Assembly (NCBI GenBank): GCA_944326695.1
Contig: CALVEZ010000005.1
Span: forward strand, 1-64,000
Source: Candidatus Bilophila faecipullorum
GTDB taxonomy: Bacteria; Desulfobacterota; Desulfovibrionia; Desulfovibrionales; Desulfovibrionaceae
DNA: 64,000 bases
Direction of reading: 5' to 3'
Position numbers and translations under genes: made by a program. Numbering within the stretch: the stretch's first letter is position 1; each line of letters opens with the position of its first letter. The notes under the pieces were generated by a model. That model was not told the DNA's origin, did no database searches, and saw nothing but the letters and a program-made list of their open reading frames with translations. Shown piece by piece: positions 16,249-24,018 of this stretch.

Positions 16249-17547
16249 CTAGTTCTTGGCGCGGCGGTCGATCACGCGCTGGGCCTTGCCTTCGGTGCGG
16301 GGCAGGGAGTTGTGCTGCACGAGTTCGACCTTGGGGGTGATGAGGATTTCGTCCTTGAGGGCGCGGGCGATGGTCTCCTGAAGGCCGCGCAGGACGCGCA
16401 TGTCTTCCACAAAGCTCTCCTCGCGGATTTCCACCTGCACCTTCATGGTGTCCTTGAGGCCGTCGCGTTCGAGGACGATGAGGTAATTCTGGCCTACTTC
16501 GGGGTAGGCCATGAGCACGCGCTCGACCTGCATGGGATAGATGTTGACGCCCTTGACGATGATCATGTCGTCCGAGCGGCCGAGGATGCGGTCGATGCGG
16601 CGGTGTTTGCGGCCGCAGGGACAGTCGCCGGGGATGATGCGGGTGAGATCGCGCGTGCGGTAGCGCAGGATGGGCATCCCGTGGCGACAAAGGGTGGTCA
16701 GCACCAGTTCGCCCACCTCGCCATCCGGGACGAGCTTGCCGGTTTCGGGATCGATGATTTCAAGGAGGTAGGCGTCCTCCCACAGGTGCAGGCCGTTCTG
16801 TTCCTGACACTCGAAGGCCACGCCCGGGCCGTTCATTTCGGAGAGCCCGTAAGAGTTGTAGACCTTCATGTCGAACATGCGCTCAATGCGCCGCCGCGTC
16901 TCCTCGGTATAGGGTTCCGCGCCCACGCAGGCGATGCGCAGCGGCATGGAGCGCGGGTCTTCCCCCTCTTCAATCAGCGTGGTGCCGAGGTGCAGGGCGT
17001 AGGAGGGAAGGATATGCGCCACGGTGGTGCCGAAGTCCTTGACGAGCTTGAGCTGACGCTTGGAGTTGCCCGCCCCGGCGGGGATGGTCATGCAGCCGAG
17101 ACGTTCCGCCCCGAAATGAATGCCGAGGCCGCCCGTGAACAGGCCGTAGCCGGACATGTTCTGGAAGACGTCGCCCTTGCGCACGCCCGCCATGTAGAGG
17201 CAACGGGCCATGAGATCGGCCCATGAGTTGATGTCCGGCTGGGTGTAGCAGACCGCGACGGGGGTGCCGGTGGTGCCGCTCGAACAGTGCATTCGCACGA
17301 ATTCGGAATGAGGAACGGTGGCAAGCCCATACGGATACTGGGAACGCAGATCGTCCTTGCTGGTGAAGGGAATCCGGCGGATGTCGTCAAGCGAGCGCAG
17401 GTTGTCGGCCGAAACCCCGGCCTCGGCCAGCCGTCTGGCGTAGAAAGGCGCGCGCGCCGCCTGCTGGATGGTGGTTTTCAGGCGGGTCAACTGAACGTTT
17501 TCCAGCGTTTCCCGGTCCCATGTTTCCGCTATGTCGAAGTAATCCAT
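16249..17547 (-). CDS. paaK: Phenylacetate-CoA ligase family protein
   Basis: A 432-residue adenylate-forming enzyme of the PaaK family. AMP-binding motifs are present: CSSGTTGTPVAVCY around residue 90, NSYGLSEMNGPG and GELVLTTL in the middle, and YRTRDLTRII followed by GRSDDMIIVKGVNIYP in the C-terminal half. It would activate phenylacetate or another aryl acid to its CoA thioester. In sulfate reducers these genes often accompany indolepyruvate oxidoreductase, which is not seen here. ATG 17547 is the start expected from the family N-terminus; the ribosome binding site is weak. Confidence 0.88.
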   Translation of the reverse strand: MDYFDIAETWDRETLENVQLTRLKTTIQQAARAPFYARRLAEAGVSADNLRSLDDIRRIPFTSKDDLRSQYPYGLATVPHSEFVRMHCSSGTTGTPVAVCYTQPDINSWADLMARCLYMAGVRKGDVFQNMSGYGLFTGGLGIHFGAERLGCMTIPAGAGNSKRQLKLVKDFGTTVAHILPSYALHLGTTLIEEGEDPRSMPLRIACVGAEPYTEETRRRIERMFDMKVYNSYGLSEMNGPGVAFECQEQNGLHLWEDAYLLEIIDPETGKLVPDGEVGELVLTTLCRHGMPILRYRTRDLTRIIPGDCPCGRKHRRIDRILGRSDDMIIVKGVNIYPMQVERVLMAYPEVGQNYLIVLERDGLKDTMKVQVEIREESFVEDMRVLRGLQETIARALKDEILITPKVELVQHNSLPRTEGKAQRVIDRRAKN

Positions 17548-17702
17548 CTTCGTATCCGTACAAGGTCGAAAAAGGTTAAGGCGTCCCGAGACGCCGCGCA
17601 TCCTTCCCCTACGCGGACTTCCGCGCCGTCTCTCCGTCCGCATCGAGGCTTCGGAACGGGAAGGATGAAGGGAAACTTCCGTGAAGGGCTCCCTCCCCGA
17701 AC

Positions 17703-18797
17703 TTATTGCACCCTGCCCAGGGCGAGGCCGTAGAGGAGGCCGTGGCAGCCCGCGATCATCATATCCCCGTGCGGGGCGATGAACTGGCCGTGCCCTTGCA
17801 GCATCTCCCGGCGCGGCCCGACCACAAAGGTGGGGGCGAAGCCTTCCGCCTCGGGAGGCAGGGGCGCGAGGAAGGCGCAGCCATGCCCGCCCTTGGCCCG
17901 CACCTGTTCGTCGGGAAGCCAGCCGAAGCCGAATTCCTTCAGATCGAAGAGCAGCGCGTCCGTATCGAGCAAACCGGTGTGGTGTTCGTAGACGCCGAGG
18001 ATGCGGCCCCGGAAAACCAGAAAGGCCGCCACGTGACTGTTGCCCACGTTGACCACGGTGACGCCCTGACGCTGGCTGCGGCGGGCGACTTCCGGCGTGG
18101 CCAGCGCGCCGAGCACGGCCGCGGCCGCAGTGTCGGCCACAGGGCCGCCGGTGCCGCGCTGAAGGGCGAGGAGCCGCGTGCAGGGAGCGGGCGGCGTGGC
18201 GTAGACCCAGCGGGCGGGATCGCCCTGCGTTTCGGAAAGGAGGGACTGCCAGAGCTTGAAGCGGCCCACGCGGTTGCCTTCTTCGGGATGATGGCCGTGA
18301 TCCTGCGCCGCCGCGACCACAAGGGAGGGCTTGGGCAGGCCAGCGGCCCCGAGGAGGGCGTCCCAGAAACCGGGTTCATAATCGGCCAGAGGGACGGCCG
18401 CGTATCCGGCGGGGCAGGCGGAGAGAATGTCCACTCCCTGCGCCCTGACCCGTTCCGGGTCGTCGTGCAGGGCAAGGGCGGCTTCGGGCGAGGCGGCGGG
18501 CGCGAGCCCGGCGGCCGCCTGCTCGTACACGGCGGCGGCAAAACCCCCGCCCATGTTCTGGCCGTAAAGCCATACGGGACGCCCGGCGGCGGTGTGGCGG
18601 CGGATGCGATCCGCGACGGCGAGAGCAGGCGAGGGCAGCACGAAACGGGGCCAGTTTTCGGGGCGCTGGCCGGGCAGGGCCAAGAGGACATCCTGCGTGC
18701 CGCTGCCGATGTCAAGGCTCAGGATGGGGCCCGTGGAGGCGAGCAGACGCGATACGGCGTCCCCGTCTTCGGCGGAAGCGGGGGTATGGACGGCCAT
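17703..18797 (-). CDS. DUF1786-like protein
   Basis: A 364-residue cytoplasmic protein. The N-terminal LSLDIGSGTQDVLL and the central VTVVNVGNSHVAAFLV are phosphate-loop-like patterns of an ASKHA (actin/hexokinase) fold, and the overall layout resembles DUF1786 proteins, sometimes annotated as pyruvate formate-lyase activating enzyme-like. No activity is established. It starts one base after the stop of the upstream gene at 18799 (TAG-C-ATG), so the two are probably co-translated. Confidence 0.6.
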   Translation of the reverse strand: MAVHTPASAEDGDAVSRLLASTGPILSLDIGSGTQDVLLALPGQRPENWPRFVLPSPALAVADRIRRHTAAGRPVWLYGQNMGGGFAAAVYEQAAAGLAPAASPEAALALHDDPERVRAQGVDILSACPAGYAAVPLADYEPGFWDALLGAAGLPKPSLVVAAAQDHGHHPEEGNRVGRFKLWQSLLSETQGDPARWVYATPPAPCTRLLALQRGTGGPVADTAAAAVLGALATPEVARRSQRQGVTVVNVGNSHVAAFLVFRGRILGVYEHHTGLLDTDALLFDLKEFGFGWLPDEQVRAKGGHGCAFLAPLPPEAEGFAPTFVVGPRREMLQGHGQFIAPHGDMMIAGCHGLLYGLALGRVQ

Positions 18798-18798
18798 G

Positions 18799-19200
18799 CT
18801 ACTTGCTTCCTTTGTTCCGGATGAGGACGATGGGAATACGGTGGAAGGCGCTTGAAATGCTTTCCGTCGTGCCGATGCGCCACCAGACGTCGTCCAGTTC
18901 CCAATCCGCGAGCTTGGCGATTTCGCCCACCAGCCCCTTGAGGTTGATGATGGGGTGGCGCTCGAAGACCTGCGGCAGGCCATAGGTCAGGCTGCACACG
19001 AGGCAGCGCCCGGCGCGCTGGTGCAGTTCAAAATAAAAATGCAGTTCGCCGTCGTCGCTTTCTTCGGGATCGACCGCGAGGCGGATGTCATAGGCTCCCT
19101 CTTCCGCATCACCGAACAGGGCGTCAAAAAAGTCGTCGGTTCTCTGAGGAGGAAAAAGATCGTTCAGGCATTCGGGGGTAAAGACGTCGCATACGGCCAT
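18799..19200 (-). CDS. Conserved small acidic protein, unknown function
   Basis: A 133-residue acidic soluble protein (CDVFTPECLNDLFPPQ..., FFDALFGDAEEG...) with no signal or membrane segment. Its position directly before the DUF1786-like gene suggests a shared role. ATG 19200 has AGGAAGG 8 nt upstream and is preferred to an upstream ATG with no such site. No domain is recognised. Confidence 0.65.
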   Translation of the reverse strand: MAVCDVFTPECLNDLFPPQRTDDFFDALFGDAEEGAYDIRLAVDPEESDDGELHFYFELHQRAGRCLVCSLTYGLPQVFERHPIINLKGLVGEIAKLADWELDDVWWRIGTTESISSAFHRIPIVLIRNKGSK

Positions 19201-19860
19201 GAGAGGGAACCTTCCTTGCTTTGGAGCCAAACGGGACGCGCCTTGCGGCACGCGGGCAACAGGTCAAAAAATAGCATCCCTCGGCCCAAGACGCAACACG
19301 GCAGGCCGGGTGCGGACCTGGGCCGCGCAAGGAAGAAGATGTTCCCGCGTTGGGCCGCCTCGCTTTCCGATATTTCTCTTCCCGGAGTCGGAATACGGGC
19401 GGCTCGGCCCCAAATCCCCGCGGCGCCTCGGAGGATAGATGCTCGGCACGGACGCCGGGGCCTGCGCGCCGTCCATACAAGATATGCCTGCCAAGCGGCA
19501 CACTGTGGGGAAAAAAGCTGTATGATTGGTAGTGCGTTCGGCAAGCTCCTGTGTGAGCTCATGGAGAAAAATATAAGGTGCTTTCCCGCATCGTTGGGGC
19601 GTTCCGGTTCCCAGTCGGGAAGAAATGACGGAGCGGCCACGGAAGCCAGCCGTCACGCCCCCGGTACCTTTGGCGGAGGGTATGAAAGGGACAACGCACA
19701 TCCCGGACTGATGCCGTCCGCACCCGTGGCGAAGAGGCCCCTGCGCAACCGCGCAGCGGGAAAGGGCGTTTTCCCCCGTTTTTCCCGACGTCTTCTCAGG
19801 CATGGACCGGCGGACGCCTCCATAAAAGACGCAACAGCGTATCAACTCACAAAAGGTGGG
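19201..19860. other. Intergenic region without a supported gene
   Basis: 660 nt between two minus-strand genes, with several small frames but none with a ribosome binding site and domain. The part near 19500-19580 is AT-richer and may hold the promoter of the 18799-19200 gene. Nothing else is seen. Confidence 0.4.
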
Positions 19861-20850
19861 TCAGCGCACGGCAGCCAAGGCACTCAGCGGATCGGCCTCA
19901 ATAAGGACGCGGTGGGGCAGGGCGCGCAGGCGGGCGGGATCAAAGGCGGGCAACAGGGCGTGGGGCTGCATGGGAAGCGCGGCATCAAGCAGGCCCGCCT
20001 TGCGTCCCAGATAGCCGATCACGGCCTCGGGACGCACGCCCGCCTCGCGCAGGGTGGCCAGCGTCAGGCTTTCATGCCGTTTGGCGAGGCGTTCGCCTTC
20101 CGCGTCACAGAGCAGGGGCAGGTGCATGTAGGAGGGGGGAGCGAAGCCGAGCAGATCGAAGAGGGCAAGCTGGCGCGGCGTGGAAACGAGGAGGTCGTCC
20201 CCACGCACCACCTGCGTGATGCCCATGAGCCCGTCGTCCACCACCACGGCAAGCTGGTAGGCGACCACGCCGTCGGAACGGCGCAGGGCAAAATCGCCGC
20301 CGCAGGCTTCGAGCGTCATGGTGAAGGGCCCCCGGATGGCGTCCTCAAAGGCATAGGCGCGTTCGGGGCAGCGCAGGCGCACGCAGGGGCGACGCCCTGC
20401 GGCTTCCAGCGCGGCGCGTCGGGCGGGCGTGAGGTCGCGGCATGTGCCGGGATAGGCGGCCCCGGCGTCGCCCACATGGGGAGCGCCCGCCAGCGTGCGC
20501 AGTTCCTTGCGCGTGCAGTAGCAGGGATAGGTATGCCCGGCGGCGGCAAGGGCGCGCAGCGCGTCCGCGTAGAGGTCAAGCCGCTGGCTTTGAGTGTAGG
20601 GTCCGTGCGGGCCGCCCCTGCCCGGCCCCTCGTCCCAGTCGAGCCCCAGCCAGCGCAGGTCGCGGACGATGGCCTGCGCGAAAGCGTCGCGGGAGCGGGC
20701 GGGATCGATGTCCTCCATGCGCAGGACGAGCGTGCCGCCTTCCTTGCGGCAGGCCAGCCACGCCATGAGGAAGGCCCACGCATTGCCAAGGTGCAGAAAA
20801 CCTGTGGGGCTCGGCGCGAGCCTGCCCCGCACGGGAAGCCTCACGTTCAT
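19861..20850 (-). CDS. gluQ: Glutamyl-Q tRNA(Asp) synthetase
   Basis: A 329-residue truncated GluRS paralog (YadB/GluQ-RS). It has the class I GRLAPSPTGFLHLGNAWAF signature near the N-terminus, a zinc-site region starting CYCTRKEL with a later CRDL, and ERLAKRHES in place of KMSKS. It lacks the anticodon-binding domain, as the family does. It attaches glutamate to queuosine in tRNA-Asp. Its ATG overlaps the stop of the upstream EamA gene by 4 nt, an odd pairing that suggests co-transcription rather than shared function. Confidence 0.92.
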   Translation of the reverse strand: MNVRLPVRGRLAPSPTGFLHLGNAWAFLMAWLACRKEGGTLVLRMEDIDPARSRDAFAQAIVRDLRWLGLDWDEGPGRGGPHGPYTQSQRLDLYADALRALAAAGHTYPCYCTRKELRTLAGAPHVGDAGAAYPGTCRDLTPARRAALEAAGRRPCVRLRCPERAYAFEDAIRGPFTMTLEACGGDFALRRSDGVVAYQLAVVVDDGLMGITQVVRGDDLLVSTPRQLALFDLLGFAPPSYMHLPLLCDAEGERLAKRHESLTLATLREAGVRPEAVIGYLGRKAGLLDAALPMQPHALLPAFDPARLRALPHRVLIEADPLSALAAVR

Positions 20851-21755
20851 CCGTGCCTGCGCGAAACGACGAAGAAGACGGAAAGGACGGTGAGGCAGCA
20901 GGCCGTGACGACCGTCGCGTCCACCTGTTCCCCGGCGAGCAGCCAGCCGAGGAAGACGCCGATGACGGGATTGACGTATTCGTAGGAGATGGCCACCGTC
21001 GTGCGCGTGTTCAGGAGGAGCCAGAAATAACAGGTGTAGGCGATGATGGCCCCGAAGATCACGAGGTAAAAAAGGGCCGCCGTGCTCAGGAGGGTGACGG
21101 ACTCAAGAGAGAAGTGACGCCACTCCCCGACGATTGTCCCGCCCGCGAGACACTGGAGGCCGCCGATGAACATCATGAGTGCGCTCGTCTGCATGACGGA
21201 AAGCTTGGTTTCGCTGGCGTGCCTTTTGGAATAGAAGGAGCCGGTAACCCAGCCCAGCGCGGCCAGCAGGACCAGCAGGATGCCCCATCCCGAGTCGATG
21301 CCTTCCGACGCCTGATGCACGCTGAGGATGACGAGCCCGCAAAAGCCGAGGCCGAGCCCGGCGAACTGGGTGAGTGAGGGGCGGGGATCGCCGCAGAACA
21401 GCCAGCTTCCGAGAACCATCCAGATGGGCACGGCCCCGAGGATCATGGCCGCCGTGCCCGAGGCGATGAACTCCTGCCCCTTGGCCAGGAAGCCGCAGGC
21501 GAGGAAGACCATGAAGAAGGCCAGAATGAGGCTGTTCGACCAGTCCTTACGGGTCGGCAGGTTGTGCCTGCCCCGCATCCAGCTCCAGGCGTAGAGCAAG
21601 ATGCCCGCCAGCACCATGCGCGCGCCGCCCATCAGAAAGGGGGGGAAACTGCGGATGGCAAATTTGGTGGCGATGAAGCATGAGCCCCATGAGATGTAGA
21701 CCAGCAGGAGGCAGCCGAGGACTTTGGCGATGTGCGCTTGGCGTGATGTCAACAT
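20847..21755 (-). CDS. EamA/DMT-family transporter
   Basis: A 302-residue inner-membrane protein with about ten transmembrane helices in two EamA repeats. The first begins KVLGCLLLVYISWGSCFIAT and the second ends VNPVIGVFLGWLLAGEQ, both typical of RhaT/EamA exporters. ATG 21755 has GGAG 7 nt upstream; upstream in-frame ATGs lack one and reach into the trp leader promoter. It is divergent from trpL-trpB, so export of tryptophan-related compounds is a possibility but not shown. Confidence 0.85.
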   Translation of the reverse strand: MLTSRQAHIAKVLGCLLLVYISWGSCFIATKFAIRSFPPFLMGGARMVLAGILLYAWSWMRGRHNLPTRKDWSNSLILAFFMVFLACGFLAKGQEFIASGTAAMILGAVPIWMVLGSWLFCGDPRPSLTQFAGLGLGFCGLVILSVHQASEGIDSGWGILLVLLAALGWVTGSFYSKRHASETKLSVMQTSALMMFIGGLQCLAGGTIVGEWRHFSLESVTLLSTAALFYLVIFGAIIAYTCYFWLLLNTRTTVAISYEYVNPVIGVFLGWLLAGEQVDATVVTACCLTVLSVFFVVSRRHG

Positions 21756-21846
21756 GGGAAGCTCCATAGCCTGTCCCGTGCCCTGCATCAAGGGCCGCAA
21801 AGCCTGTCTTTCTGTAAGAGGCTCTTGTAAATGGATAAATAAAATA

Positions 21847-21875
21847 TTGACAGAGTTGCGGAATGGGGCCATAGT
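21847..21875 (+). promoter_or_regulatory. Promoter of the trpL-trpB transcript
   Basis: Consensus TTGACA at 21847-21852 and CATAGT at 21870-21875, 17 bp apart. Transcription would start near 21882, right at the leader ATG, so the leader peptide would be leaderless unless another promoter upstream is used. Confidence 0.6.
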
Positions 21876-21882
21876 AACCCGC

Positions 21883-21939
21883 ATGAACATCCTGTCGATC
21901 AACCTTCCTTCCTCTCAGTGGTGGTGGCGCTCTTTCTAG
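21883..21939 (+). CDS. trpL: trp operon leader peptide
   Basis: An 18-residue peptide, [18 protein letters not shown], with three consecutive TGG tryptophan codons at 21919-21927. It is followed 43 nt later by a terminator hairpin, then by trpB. This is the standard layout of tryptophan attenuation: scarcity of charged tRNA-Trp stalls the ribosome at the WWW codons and blocks terminator formation. No ribosome binding site is seen, consistent with a leaderless start. Confidence 0.85.
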   Translation: MNILSINLPSSQWWWRSF

Positions 21940-21981
21940 AGTGCCGGGTTGTCGATTTATCTTCACAGAGCGTAACATTGC

Positions 21982-22014
21982 AACCGCGGCCGGGGTACTG
22001 GTCGCGGTTTTTTT
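21982..22014 (+). terminator. trp attenuator terminator
   Basis: AACCGCGGCC (21982-21991) pairs with GGTCGCGGTT (22000-22009, one G-U pair), followed by a run of T. It lies between the leader peptide and trpB. Confidence 0.9.
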
Positions 22015-22049
22015 GTGGTGGTACCCCGTCCCGCACGAGGAGACCTCCC

Positions 22050-23264
22050 ATGAATGCCGCTTCCGCTTCGCTTTCCGCTCCCGAAAACACCGGTTTCTTC
22101 GGCTCCTACGGCGGGCAGTTCGTGCCCGACGATCTCAAGGCCCGCCTCGACGAAGTGGCCGAAGCCTTTGAGCGCCACCGTGACAATTCCTTCTTCCGGG
22201 ATGAGCTGGACTACTATTTCAAGCACTACACCGGACGGCCCAATCCCATCTTTTATTGCGCGAATCTGAGCGAACGGCTCGGCGGGGCGAAAATCTACCT
22301 CAAGCGCGAAGACCTCAACCATCTCGGCGCGCACAAGATCAACAATACCCTCGGCCAGTGCCTGCTGGCCAAGCGCATGGGCAAGACGCGGGTGGTGGCC
22401 GAAACCGGCGCGGGACAGCACGGTGTGGCGACGGCGGCGACGGCGGCCCTCCTCGGGCTGGAATGTACCGTTTTCATGGGCTCGGAAGACATGAAGCGCC
22501 AGCGCCTGAACGTCATCCGCATGGAGATGCTCGGGGCCACGGTGGTGCCCGCCCTCTCCGGCCAGCAGACGCTTAAGGAGGCCGTTGACGAGGCCCTCGC
22601 CGCGTGGATCGCCGATCCCGGCATCTTCTACGTGCTCGGTTCCGCCGTGGGGCCGCATCCCTACCCCACGATGGTCCGTCATTTCCAGTCGGTCATCGGC
22701 CGCGAGGCGCGCGAACAGATGCTCGCCGCCTGCGGCAAGCTGCCCGTGGCTGCGCTGGCCTGCGTGGGCGGGGGGTCCAACGCCATTGGTCTTTTCGCGG
22801 GCTTCGTGGACGATCCCGAGGTACGGCTTGTGGGCGTGGAACCCGCCGGACGCGGCCTGACCTACGGCGATCACGCGGCCAGCCTGTGCAAGGGCGAGCC
22901 GGGCGTGATGCACGGCTTCCTTTCCTACATGATCAAGGATGAAAAGGGCGAGCCGGGCGCGGTCTATTCCATTTCCGCCGGGCTCGACTACCCCTCGGTC
23001 GGGCCGGAACATAGCTATCTCAAGGATACGGGCCGCGCCGAATATGTGAGCGTGACCGATAAGGAGGCCGTGGACGCCTTCTTCCTGCTCTCGCGGACCG
23101 AAGGCATCATCCCGGCGCTGGAATCTTCCCACGCCCTGGCGCAGGCCCTGAAAATGGCTCCTTCGCTGCCCAAGGATGCGGCTTTGCTGGTGTGCCTCTC
23201 TGGACGCGGCGACAAGGACGTCGAGCAGATGGAAGCCTTTCTGGAAGAGAGGAAAGGGGACTGA
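22050..23264 (+). CDS. trpB: Tryptophan synthase beta subunit
   Basis: A 404-residue PLP enzyme of the TrpB1 type, joining indole and serine to make tryptophan. The catalytic lysine K96 lies in [15 protein letters not shown], where most homologs have Thr instead of the Leu before GAHK. The phosphate-binding GGGSNAIG and the C-terminal LSGRGDKD are intact. ATG 22050 has GAGGAG 7 nt upstream. No trpA or other trp gene adjoins it: tandem terminators follow at once. The gene has its own leader and attenuator, so it is regulated separately and could salvage external indole. Confidence 0.95.
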   Translation: MNAASASLSAPENTGFFGSYGGQFVPDDLKARLDEVAEAFERHRDNSFFRDELDYYFKHYTGRPNPIFYCANLSERLGGAKIYLKREDLNHLGAHKINNTLGQCLLAKRMGKTRVVAETGAGQHGVATAATAALLGLECTVFMGSEDMKRQRLNVIRMEMLGATVVPALSGQQTLKEAVDEALAAWIADPGIFYVLGSAVGPHPYPTMVRHFQSVIGREAREQMLAACGKLPVAALACVGGGSNAIGLFAGFVDDPEVRLVGVEPAGRGLTYGDHAASLCKGEPGVMHGFLSYMIKDEKGEPGAVYSISAGLDYPSVGPEHSYLKDTGRAEYVSVTDKEAVDAFFLLSRTEGIIPALESSHALAQALKMAPSLPKDAALLVCLSGRGDKDVEQMEAFLEERKGD

Positions 23265-23285
23265 TTTCAAGGTATTTCATGGACA

Positions 23286-23327
23286 GGCGGCCCCTTCGCG
23301 GCGGGAAGGGGCCGCCCGCTTTTTTTC
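23286..23327 (+). terminator. Terminator of trpB
   Basis: A perfect 12-bp GC-rich stem (23286-23297 with 23305-23316) followed by CGC and seven T. Confidence 0.93.
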
Positions 23328-23370
23328 CGAAGGCGTTTCCTTTCCCCCTTCGTCGCTTTTCCCACAGACG

Positions 23371-23412
23371 AAAGAGGAACCCACGGGCATAGCCGGTGGG
23401 CTCCTTTTTTTC
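23371..23412 (+). terminator. Second terminator downstream of trpB
   Basis: GGAACCCAC pairs with GTGGGCTCC (one mismatch) and is followed by seven T. It is in the same direction as trpB. Confidence 0.75.
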
Positions 23413-23417
23413 TGCAC

Positions 23418-23450
23418 AAAAAAGGGCCTTTCCTGAAGAAAGGCCCTTTT
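23418..23450. terminator. Bidirectional terminator
   Basis: AAAAGGGCCTTTC pairs with GAAAGGCCCTTTT. It serves the converging zinc-ribbon gene on the minus strand as well as trpB. Confidence 0.88.
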
Positions 23451-23469
23451 GCGTTCCTTTTTCCTTTCT

Positions 23470-24018
23470 CTATTGCATCTTGTTGATGGGCGCGTTGTAG
23501 CCGCCCTGCAAACGGCGCACCGCCAGCTTGTGCTGCATGGTGCGCGTGTGGCTCCCGCCCGGACGGTCGTCGCGGTAGTTCTCATGGAAGGCGCGCAGCC
23601 GCCGCTGCATCCGCACGATGCGGTGCATGAGCTCGCTCATGCCGAAATAGGCCGCGGAGAAGAGCACGCTGCAAAAGAGCAGGAGCACCGCGCCGTAAGC
23701 GAAAAGGCGGTTGGTTTCCGGGTCCGGGCTGTCGGTCTGCCACAGGAGCACGAGGAAGCCCACCGTCCCAATCAGCCAGAGCAGGTGCCCGCAAGCCTTG
23801 AGAAAGGTCTCCATCGGCATACGGGTGTAGGGGTTGACCTCAACGAGTCCTATCCACTCGTCGCTGCCGCACTCGGGGCAGCGGGCGAGATAGTCCGGGA
23901 AAATGGCCTTGCAGCGGGAGCACTGGAGTTCGCGTTCGACCCTGACGTCGATGACGGGCGTGGCGGGCGCGTCGCCCGCGACAAGGCGCTTGCGGCGGAA
24001 AGGCGTTCGGGCTCTCAT
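23470..24018 (-). CDS. Zinc-ribbon membrane protein next to TRAP genes
   Basis: A 182-residue protein with a four-cysteine zinc ribbon (C33, C36, C47, C50: CSRCKAIF...RCPECGSDEW) in the N-terminal part and two hydrophobic helices (about residues 78-95 and 105-126), then a basic tail. It overlaps the TRAP permease gene by 4 nt, so it belongs to the same transcript. The family is not recognised; it could be an accessory or regulatory membrane protein of the transporter. Confidence 0.7.
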   Translation of the reverse strand: MRARTPFRRKRLVAGDAPATPVIDVRVERELQCSRCKAIFPDYLARCPECGSDEWIGLVEVNPYTRMPMETFLKACGHLLWLIGTVGFLVLLWQTDSPDPETNRLFAYGAVLLLFCSVLFSAAYFGMSELMHRIVRMQRRLRAFHENYRDDRPGGSHTRTMQHKLAVRRLQGGYNAPINKMQ

